Source: CAYNFT01 sp964396535
Lineage (GTDB): Bacteria; Chloroflexota; Dehalococcoidia; Dehalococcoidales; UBA2162
NCBI GenBank assembly: GCA_964396535.1
Contig: CAYNFT010000121.1
Coordinates: 1 to 5,170, forward strand
Length of the DNA: 5,170 bases
Reading direction: 5' to 3'
The notes beneath the pieces were generated by a model that was not told where the DNA came from, did not search any database, and saw only the letters and a program-made list of their open reading frames with translations. Positions 1-4,696 of the stretch are shown in pieces; position 1 is the first letter of the stretch, and every line of letters starts with the position of its first letter. Position numbers and translations under genes: made by a program.

Positions 1-2
1 GG

Positions 3-497
3 CAGGATGAACAAGAAGAGGCATGGCTCAGGAGCATGTCCCAAAAGGGTTGGCATCTATTCTCAGTAGGGTTGCCGTGTATCTACAGATTTCGGGCTGG
101 TGAGCTGCTGGACTATGTCTACCGCCTAGATTATCAGACGTTTCCAAAGAAGGACAAACAAGAATATCAACAGTTATTCCGCGATGCCGGTTGGGAGCAT
201 ATTGGCGAAATGTCTGCCTGGCAATACTTCCGCAAGGAAGTTAAGGAGGGAGAGACTCTGGAAATCTTCACTGATGTTGAGTCCAAAGTGACGAAGTACA
301 AAAGAGTACTAACCTTCTTGGGGTTTTTCTACATCATATTGATTGTGGTCTCTGTGAGAGGTATATCGATCGATAATCCCTATCCATGGTGGGGTGCTAT
401 TCAAGCTATTCAAGTGCTTACTCTCTTAATATTGCTACTTTTTACATATGCTATCATCAGACTTGCAATCAGGATCAAGCAGCTGAGAAGGCTTTGA
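3..497 (+). CDS. DUF2812 domain membrane protein, 5'-truncated by window edge
   Basis: The function is not established. DUF2812 proteins are small bacterial membrane proteins often encoded just downstream of a PadR-type repressor (family knowledge; that gene would lie left of the window). Numbering from the Met codon at 36, I see KGW at 4-6, YRF at 17-19, YRLDY at 29-33, FRDAGWE at 48-54, AWQYFRK at 61-67 and EIFTDVESK at 76-84, the usual order of conserved blocks. Two hydrophobic segments follow, about 91-107 and 123-145, then a basic tail (RIKQLRRL). The Met at 36 is probably not the start: the frame is open back to base 3 and reads QDEQEEAWLRS, matching the acidic 'EE.WL..M..KGW' opening of the family, and no ribosome site is placed for position 36. 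The gene therefore starts outside the window, with 164 codons visible. It ends with TGA and converges on MR1 across 175 bp. Family call fairly sure; role unknown. Confidence 0.85.
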   Translation, partial: QDEQEEAWLRSMSQKGWHLFSVGLPCIYRFRAGELLDYVYRLDYQTFPKKDKQEYQQLFRDAGWEHIGEMSAWQYFRKEVKEGETLEIFTDVESKVTKYKRVLTFLGFFYIILIVVSVRGISIDNPYPWWGAIQAIQVLTLLILLLFTYAIIRLAIRIKQLRRL

Positions 498-530
498 GAA
501 GGTCACTGATAAGAACGTGATAAAACGGAC

Positions 531-562
531 TTTTGTTGCTTGGTCCAACAAAATTCTATTTT
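531..562 (+). terminator. Weak terminator-like hairpin after the DUF2812 gene
   Basis: TTTTGTTG (531-538) pairs perfectly with CAACAAAA (546-553) around a 7-base loop, and the T-rich stretch TTCTATTTT follows. It lies 34 bases after the DUF2812 stop, in the gap where two genes converge, which is where a terminator is expected. The stem is AT-rich (only two G-C pairs), so it would be weak. I see no better candidate for ending MR1 transcription from the other side. The rest of 498-672 shows nothing recognisable. Confidence 0.3.
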
Positions 563-672
563 GTGGCGCTGGACAGATATCGGAATGTCTTATTTCTTAC
601 ACGTATTATTTACCTTCGTGGAATAAGTCTGACGGTGTGGCATTATATTTGAGCTATATCCGGTCAATTAAT

Positions 673-1842
673 TCACTCGTATACAACCACAGATGTTGTA
701 TGCTTGTTAATGTATTCCCAGTCGTATTCTACACCTAGTCCCGGTTCCTTTGGTACTGGCACGCAGCCATCTTTATCGATAGCGTCCAAGCCGTCCTTGT
801 AGTCGCACTTGTAAGGTTGCACGCCAATAAACGGTGCTTTGGGATGTACCAGGCACATCTCGTAGTAATTACAGTTGCGTATGGCTGCTGCCAGGTGACG
901 TTCAGCGGGCCCCGCGTGGTGTATTTCTATATCCAGGCCGAAGCCCTCAGTAGCATGAGCAATCTTCATTACCCCGGTAATACCACCATCGTACATTACA
1001 TCCCCCCTCACGAAATCTGTTCCCTCGGCAACGATGAAGTCCACATGAGCCTCCAGTCCACGCACATGCTCCATCTGCAGTAGCGGTGTCCTGACAAGCT
1101 GACGTAACTTGCGGTAGGGAAAAGCCGACTCCGCATGCATATAGGGGTCTTCCCACCACAGGAACTTGTTCTCATCACAGGACCATCCCAGTTTCAGGGC
1201 TTCACCGAATGTCCTGAGAGCACAATGGGCATCTACCATAAGGTCCATTTTACCGCCAACTCTCTTACCAATAGCGTCGTTCGTGGCTACCCATTCTTCA
1301 ATGGCGGCTCCCTCCCAGGGGTGGGTCTTGTAGCCATGGTAGCCGAGTTCAAGACACTGTTCGGCAAATTCAGCGAAAGCCTCAGGGGAATCGAGACCGC
1401 CCGGCTGACGGTCGGCCAGAAAGGTACTGGCGTATGTAGGGATGTTTGTACGGTGGGCTCCGCCGAGGAGTTCATAAATCGGAGAATCATAGAATTTGCC
1501 GGCAAGGTCCCAGAGGGCAACATCTATAGGACTGATAGCTGAAGGAACGGTCTGTTGTAAGACGTGTTTAACATCCTGATATATGGCGTCTCTCTCAAGA
1601 GCATTACGACCGAGCAATGAGGGCATTATCATTGGGAAAGCGGAGCCCTCCGCAGCACGGACACCTAAAAATTCCCCGGTGATTCCAATATCCGTAAAAA
1701 TTCTGAGAATAGTAGCTTCTCCATTTAGAACGGCTCCCGGTTCCCAGACGGGTATCCTGACTAGCGGATGAGGGGCCAGGTCTTTAATCTGATAACTAAA
1801 CTGGCGCACCTCTACTTTAGTAATCTTAGGTCTGTCTTTCAT
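673..1842 (-). CDS. MR/MLE-family enolase-superfamily enzyme, probable acid-sugar dehydratase (MR1)
   Basis: A cytoplasmic metal-dependent enzyme of the enolase superfamily, mandelate racemase subgroup. Members remove the proton next to a carboxylate, and most acid-sugar members then lose water to give a 2-keto-3-deoxy acid. Full length at 389 residues: N-terminal capping domain about 1-130, then the barrel. Visible active-site residues are K172-T-H174 (second strand, Lys-X-His in place of Lys-X-Lys), metal ligands D204, E231 and E258, the dyad D281 (before GGIT) with H308 (EIHHAG), and E328 at the position of the mandelate racemase C-terminal Glu. Two extra histidines stand out: H206 in D-A-H, as in galactonate/mannonate dehydratases, and H259 just after the third ligand, as in rhamnonate dehydratase. 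The ATG at 1842 is supported by a purine-rich ribosome site. It is divergent from the SDR and MR2 genes and plausibly in the same pathway. Family certain; substrate not determinable. A racemase or epimerase role is possible. Confidence 0.95.
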   Translation of the reverse strand: MKDRPKITKVEVRQFSYQIKDLAPHPLVRIPVWEPGAVLNGEATILRIFTDIGITGEFLGVRAAEGSAFPMIMPSLLGRNALERDAIYQDVKHVLQQTVPSAISPIDVALWDLAGKFYDSPIYELLGGAHRTNIPTYASTFLADRQPGGLDSPEAFAEFAEQCLELGYHGYKTHPWEGAAIEEWVATNDAIGKRVGGKMDLMVDAHCALRTFGEALKLGWSCDENKFLWWEDPYMHAESAFPYRKLRQLVRTPLLQMEHVRGLEAHVDFIVAEGTDFVRGDVMYDGGITGVMKIAHATEGFGLDIEIHHAGPAERHLAAAIRNCNYYEMCLVHPKAPFIGVQPYKCDYKDGLDAIDKDGCVPVPKEPGLGVEYDWEYINKHTTSVVVYE

Positions 1843-1845
1843 TGG

Positions 1846-1854
1846 CTCCCCCTT
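1846..1854 (-). promoter_or_regulatory. Ribosome binding site of MR1
   Basis: On the minus strand the bases before the ATG read AAGGGGGAG then CCA. The GGGGG core is about six bases from the start, which fixes the start codon at 1842. Confidence 0.7.
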
Positions 1855-1872
1855 GTGATTTTATGTATCCTC

Positions 1873-1903
1873 ATTCTAGCATAACTATAGTTCACAATGA
1901 TAA
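1873..1903 (-). promoter_or_regulatory. Candidate extended -10 promoter for MR1
   Basis: The minus strand carries TGCTAGAAT: an extended -10 (TGn) followed by TAGAAT at 1878-1873, five of six matches to TATAAT. The -35 region is poor. The best match is TTATCA at 1903-1898 with a long 19-base spacer, as is typical where an extended -10 compensates. The start would fall near 1866, giving a leader of about two dozen bases before MR1. Sequence match only. Confidence 0.4.
1883..1892. promoter_or_regulatory. Palindrome AACTATAGTT inside the MR1 promoter spacer
   Basis: A perfect 10-bp palindrome lies between the candidate -10 and -35 of the leftward promoter. A repressor bound there would block RNA polymerase, so it is a reasonable operator candidate. 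It is short, AT-rich and single-copy here, so chance is not excluded. Confidence 0.25.
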
Positions 1904-1920
1904 CCACGTGTAGCAGTAGC

Positions 1921-1949
1921 TTGACAACAAGGAAGCAATTAGCTAAAGT
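1921..1949 (+). promoter_or_regulatory. Candidate sigma-70 type promoter toward the SDR gene
   Basis: TTGACA (1921-1926, consensus -35) is followed after exactly 17 bases by TAAAGT (1944-1949, four of six matches to TATAAT). The start would be near 1956. This would give an untranslated leader of about 360 bases before the SDR start, unusually long and containing several inverted repeats. A closer promoter may exist that I do not see. Confidence 0.4.
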
Positions 1950-1986
1950 GTCTTTTAATCAGTTGTTCTTTAAAAGCCTAATTCGC

Positions 1987-2032
1987 ACATGGAGACGGAT
2001 TGGTTGATTGAAGTTCCTCCATGTACTTTTAT
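1987..2032 (+). terminator. Terminator- or attenuator-like hairpin in the SDR leader
   Basis: ACATGGAG (1987-1994) pairs perfectly with CTCCATGT (2017-2024) around a 22-base loop, followed by ACTTTTAT. An eight-pair stem plus a short T run just downstream of the candidate promoter could be an attenuator. The large loop and short T run make it weak. Confidence 0.3.
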
Positions 2033-2213
2033 AAGAAGATTACTCTAGGAGTATTTCGCAGCAGGAGTACAAGGCGGTGCTATGTAGAAGGTGCGCTCCA
2101 ATAATTGATAAGATTCCCCCAACTCCGTCCAGGTGAAAGTATCTGGGTAGACCAGGAATTAAAAAAGGCCCATTGGTTACTAAGCCTAATCTCCCGTAGG
2201 AACGGTGAACTGG

Positions 2214-2256
2214 AAAAGGGAGCTTGGAGGGGTCAAATCCTCCGGCTCCCTCTTCT
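2214..2256 (+). repeat. Strong GC-rich hairpin resembling a tRNA acceptor/T-arm minihelix
   Basis: GGGAGC (2218-2223) pairs with GCTCCC (2245-2250), and GGAGG (2226-2230) with CCTCC (2239-2243). The two helices stack across an internal TT/G mismatch. The loop GGTCAAAT resembles a tRNA T-loop. A's before and TCTT after (2214-2217, 2251-2254) lengthen the stem. It is the most stable structure in the window. It could be an intrinsic terminator (the TCTTCT tail is weak), a leader element, or a tRNA 3'-end relic. No D-arm, anticodon arm or 5' acceptor strand lies upstream at the right distance, so it is not a complete tRNA. Confidence 0.5.
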
Positions 2257-2307
2257 AATACGTTGGTTACATTTATGTAGCCATAAAATTAAAAAAACGA
2301 AACAATT

Positions 2308-2312
2308 GGAGG
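2308..2312 (+). promoter_or_regulatory. Ribosome binding site of the SDR gene
   Basis: GGAGG sits five bases before the ATG at 2318. It decides the start: the frame is open upstream to 2105, but only this Met has a ribosome site and begins right at the SDR fold. Confidence 0.85.
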
Positions 2313-2317
2313 AAACA

Positions 2318-3082
2318 ATGGAACTGGGATTTGAAGGCAAGGTAGCACTTGTAACGGGGACAGCTAGTCAAGTTGGTATGGGCAAGGCTATATCATTGAC
2401 TCTGGCGAAAGAAGGGTGCGACATAATTGCATCTGATATAGACCTTGAAGGAGCGAAAAAGACAGCGGATGATGTCAAGGCTTTAGGACGTAAGGCCATT
2501 GCTCTTAAAGCAGATGTAGTCAATGAGGATGAAGTTGACGAAATGGTAAAGGCAGCGCTGAAGGAATTTGGCAAGATAGACATATTAATAAATACTGCCG
2601 GCTTAAGCGCGGGGGGAGGAGTGCCCTTCCTCGAGTCGGGAAAAGACAGATGGCAAAAAGATATCGATGTTAACCTTTATGGGACGATGAATTGCTCAAA
2701 GGCGGTTCTTCCTGGCATGATTGAGCACAAATACGGTAAAATTATCAATTTTTCATCAATCGCTGCAAAAATAGGTCCTCTTGGTTCTTACTCCGCGGCT
2801 AAGGCAGGGGTATCAGCCATTACCAGGGGGCTGGCAACACAATTTGGGCCCGATGGAATAAATGTAAATGCTATAGCCCCGGGCATGGTGCAGACTAAAT
2901 TCTTTGATAGTCTCGGAGACCGTGTTGCCCAGATGTTCAAAGGTATGGCAGAACGTGTGCCAATGAGGAGAATTCAGACAGTCGAAGATATAGCAAATGC
3001 GGTGGCCTTTTTAGCCTCGGATGTCACTAAGAACATTACGGGACAGACTCTTCACGTAGATAGCGGGCTGGTTATGCTATAA
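2318..3082 (+). CDS. Short-chain dehydrogenase/reductase (SDR), classical type
   Basis: An NAD(P)-dependent oxidoreductase of the cytoplasmic classical SDR family, 254 residues, the normal length. Visible parts: first strand and nucleotide loop KVALVTG at 8-14, reaching G20-M-G22; D40 ending the second strand (ASDID), which favours NAD(H) over NADP(H); D65 of the adenine pocket; NTAG at 92-95 (usual form NNAG); N119; S147 in NFSS; Y158-S-A-A-K162, the catalytic YxxxK; P188-G189; and the C-terminal GQTLHVDSG. Oddities: the glycine loop is two residues longer than TGxxxGxG, and the Ser147-Tyr158 gap is about two residues shorter than in FabG. MR2 follows on the same strand after 181 bp and MR1 is divergent, so a sugar, sugar-acid or polyol dehydrogenase is the likely job. 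A FabG-like ketoacyl reductase cannot be excluded, although no fatty-acid genes are near. Confidence 0.93.
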   Translation: MELGFEGKVALVTGTASQVGMGKAISLTLAKEGCDIIASDIDLEGAKKTADDVKALGRKAIALKADVVNEDEVDEMVKAALKEFGKIDILINTAGLSAGGGVPFLESGKDRWQKDIDVNLYGTMNCSKAVLPGMIEHKYGKIINFSSIAAKIGPLGSYSAAKAGVSAITRGLATQFGPDGINVNAIAPGMVQTKFFDSLGDRVAQMFKGMAERVPMRRIQTVEDIANAVAFLASDVTKNITGQTLHVDSGLVML

Positions 3083-3158
3083 GCGAATGGCTGTGTGATA
3101 ATTGATAAAAAGCGCTATAGTTCGAGGCGGGGAACATTATTGGTCTGCCGACAACTGT

Positions 3159-3190
3159 GATAGCTGGTAGATGATCTAATTCAGGCTATC
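3159..3190. repeat. Nested inverted repeat between the SDR gene and MR2
   Basis: GATAGC (3159-3164) pairs with GCTATC (3185-3190), and the stem can gain TG/CA pairs past a bulged G. Inside it is a second palindrome, TAGAT-G-ATCTA (3168-3178). An A run, not a T run, follows, so this is not an intrinsic terminator for rightward transcription. It could be an operator for MR2 or an mRNA processing or stability element. Confidence 0.3.
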
Positions 3191-3210
3191 TAAAAAAGCA
3201 GTACTCTGGT

Positions 3211-3238
3211 TTGAGCGAAAAATAGCTAGCTTTAAAAA
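3211..3238 (+). promoter_or_regulatory. Weak candidate promoter for MR2
   Basis: TTGAGC (3211-3216), a 16-base spacer and TAAAAA (3233-3238) each match the sigma-70 boxes at four of six positions. The -10 would lie about 12 bases before the ribosome site. An 8-bp palindrome, AGCTAGCT (3224-3231), sits in the spacer. In AT-rich sequence such matches are common. MR2 may instead be read through from the SDR gene, as no terminator separates them. Confidence 0.2.
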
Positions 3239-3250
3239 ACACTTTAGGAA

Positions 3251-3256
3251 AAGGAG
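3251..3256 (+). promoter_or_regulatory. Ribosome binding site of MR2
   Basis: AAGGAG lies seven bases before the ATG at 3264, a near-ideal site confirming this start. Confidence 0.85.
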
Positions 3257-3263
3257 AAAGACA

Positions 3264-4349
3264 ATGAAAATCACAGATGTGAAGGTTACTGTTATCGAGG
3301 TTGAGTCGCCCATGGGTGGTTTTCCAGGGCGTATGGCGCAAGCTGATTTAGTTCAAGTTCTTACCGACGAAGGTATAGAAGGTAACTACCTCGCTGCGAG
3401 TGGTGGTTCTTCAGGTCGAGGTCTGGCTGAAACAATAGTGGAAGTGCACAAACCGATGCTTATAGGTCGGGACCCCTTTGATAGAGAGAGCATTTGGGAC
3501 TCGGTGGTGAATCGGCATACTGCCCAGGTGTCCATGAATGCTTTGGGTGCCATAGATGTTGCCCTGTGGGACATTGCCGGTAAGGCAACAGGGCTGCCCA
3601 TTTACAAGCTGCTCGGTGGCTACAGGGATAAGATTCGTGCTTACGCCAGCACTTTAGGCTTTGATTCACTTCAAGGGTACTCCGACTACGCAAAGGAGCT
3701 GGTTGGTAAAGGCTACACGGCAATCAAGCTGCACCCTAGTGGAGGTGCAAAGGAACATCTTGAGGCCTGCCGTGCCACACGTGACGCAGTAGGTGACGAT
3801 GTTGATCTCATGCTGGATAGCATGTGCCGGTATGACCGCAGGGAAGCCCTCATGGTGGGCAGAGAGCTGGAGAAGCTTAATTTCTACTGGTATGAGGAGC
3901 CACTGTGGAATAGTGACCTTGAGGGCAATAGAGAACTTAGCCGGTTGCTTGACATACCCATCGCGGCAACGGAAGCACTGTATACCACCAAGCCCGCCCA
4001 TTTTACACCATACATAGCTGACCACATCGTGGATATCATTCGTGCCGACGCCCAGCGCGGGATAACCCTGGCAAAGAAAGTGGCCGATATGTGCGATGCC
4101 TTTGGCATGAAGTTTGAGCCACATAGCTGGGGCTACGCCGCGTCCCAGTTTGCCAACCTTCACATAATCGGTGCCATCAAGAACTGCGACTTTTTTGAGA
4201 AGATGGAGCCCGGCGAGCTATACGATGTGTGCGCCAAGGACACGATAAAGATTGATAAGGAAGGCTTTGTTCATCTGCCTACCAAGCCAGGTCTGGGTCT
4301 GGAATTTGACTTTGACGAAGTCAAAAAGCGCACCATACTAACTATGTAA
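3264..4349 (+). CDS. MR/MLE-family enolase-superfamily enzyme, probable acid-sugar dehydratase or epimerase (MR2)
   Basis: A second cytoplasmic Mg-dependent enolase-superfamily enzyme, full length at 361 residues. The N-terminal capping domain (about 1-120) includes the family block GAIDVALWDIAGK at 95-107 and PIYKLLGG at 112-119. The barrel carries K155-L-H157 on the second strand, metal ligands D185, E211 (YEEP) and E237 (ATEAL), the dyad D262 with H287 (EPHSWG), and E312 near the end, so the active site is complete. Unlike MR1 it has D-S-M on the third strand (no His two after the first ligand) and Ala after the third ligand. It is 28 residues shorter, mostly at the N-terminus and in the 140-150 loop of MR1. 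It follows the SDR gene on the same strand with its own good ribosome site. The two MR genes are clearly diverged, not a recent duplication. Sugar-acid dehydration is most likely; the substrate is unknown. Confidence 0.95.
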   Translation: MKITDVKVTVIEVESPMGGFPGRMAQADLVQVLTDEGIEGNYLAASGGSSGRGLAETIVEVHKPMLIGRDPFDRESIWDSVVNRHTAQVSMNALGAIDVALWDIAGKATGLPIYKLLGGYRDKIRAYASTLGFDSLQGYSDYAKELVGKGYTAIKLHPSGGAKEHLEACRATRDAVGDDVDLMLDSMCRYDRREALMVGRELEKLNFYWYEEPLWNSDLEGNRELSRLLDIPIAATEALYTTKPAHFTPYIADHIVDIIRADAQRGITLAKKVADMCDAFGMKFEPHSWGYAASQFANLHIIGAIKNCDFFEKMEPGELYDVCAKDTIKIDKEGFVHLPTKPGLGLEFDFDEVKKRTILTM

Positions 4350-4500
4350 TACTTGCTGATGAGAACCAGAAGATAGCAGAACGTGTTTGATTCACCCCAA
4401 GTGTCTATGGCTCAACCCGGAGGTCTACAATTGTGACCTTGTCCCCTCGTATTTTGCTACTATGTTAAGGGCGAAATCATTTATCTGAATAGTCTCTACC

Positions 4501-4520
4501 CCTGGTCTCCAGGTTATTTT
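4501..4520 (+). terminator. Weak terminator-like hairpin downstream of MR2
   Basis: CCTGG (4501-4505) pairs with CCAGG (4509-4513) around a TCT loop, followed directly by TTATTTT. Short GC stem plus T-rich tail fits an intrinsic terminator for the SDR-MR2 unit, about 150 bases after the MR2 stop. The stem is only five pairs, and it lies inside the possible remnant at 4405-4607, which counts against it. Confidence 0.25.
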
Positions 4521-4575
4521 ATGGATTGTGTTGGTCACTAGCAACTCACTGCTTTGACACAGTCCTGCGAAGCAT

Positions 4576-4587
4576 CCTATCGATAGG
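4576..4587. repeat. Perfect 12-bp palindrome CCTATCGATAGG
   Basis: All six base pairs match and symmetry stops exactly at the ends. It lies between two convergent genes, far from either start, so an operator role is not obvious. It may be a chance palindrome. Confidence 0.3.
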
Positions 4588-4696
4588 TGTCTCACTTTAT
4601 CTCTCAACCAAAGTCTATCTAAACCATGTCACAATCTGAGTGTTTGTGAAACAATATAAAATCGTCTGCTCTTTCGAATTGAATTTTAAGTCCTGG

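Larger units (their letters stand above)
1950..2317 (+). other. Long, possibly structured leader/intergenic region upstream of the SDR gene
   Basis: No convincing gene lies here. It holds four inverted repeats: CTTTTAA/TTAAAAG (1952-1958 with 1970-1976), ACATGGAG/CTCCATGT (1987-1994 with 2017-2024), the strong GC hairpin at 2218-2250, and TTTATG/CATAAA (2272-2277 with 2282-2287) about 20 bases before the SDR ribosome site. I tried to match it to T-box, TPP, FMN, SAM, glycine and cobalamin leaders and found none of their core sequences. The frame from 2105 is open into the SDR, but it starts at TTG without a ribosome site and looks accidental. Confidence 0.35.
4405..4607 (-). pseudogene. Possible frameshifted C-terminal gene remnant, unrecognised
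   Basis: On the minus strand one frame (4607 to 4445) encodes a plausible beta-rich stretch ending INDFALNIVAKYEG, then quickly hits a stop. An adjacent frame (4446 to 4405) continues with GDKVTIVDLRVEP and a stop. The switch falls on a GGGG run (4446-4443). One extra G would join them into a single C-terminal end of about 67 residues. The frame has only a TTG start, no ribosome site, and a stop just upstream (4629-4631), so the front of any such gene is missing. I do not recognise the family, and chance is quite possible. The gap 4350-4696 otherwise has no gene. Confidence 0.2.

Noticed and set aside
517..738. 73-codon plus-strand open frame
   Set aside because: It begins without a ribosome site, has no recognisable composition, and its end overlaps the 3' end of MR1 on the other strand.
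817..1542. Several open frames opposite or inside MR1 (plus and minus)
   Set aside because: They are shadows of MR1, whose frame has full family motifs and a ribosome site.
1905..1910. CACGTG palindrome in the divergent region
   Set aside because: A six-base palindrome is too common to support a site without other evidence.
2176..2251. A complete tRNA gene ending at the GC hairpin
   Set aside because: Only T-arm-like and acceptor-like parts exist. No D-arm, anticodon arm or matching 5' acceptor strand is found at tRNA distance.
2173..2270. Direct repeat TTGGTTAC (2173-2180 and 2263-2270) around the GC hairpin, as a possible target-site duplication
   Set aside because: Eight bases is expected by chance within a few hundred bases, and no terminal inverted repeats of a mobile element adjoin the copies.
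2105..2317. In-frame 71-codon extension upstream of the SDR Met
   Set aside because: It starts with TTG, has no ribosome site, crosses the strong hairpin, and shows no domain. The GGAGG before 2318 and the SDR fold starting there settle the start.
3386..4163. Long open frames on the minus strand and in other plus-strand frames within MR2
   Set aside because: They are overlaps of a clearly coding gene, rich in Cys/His/Pro with no family features.
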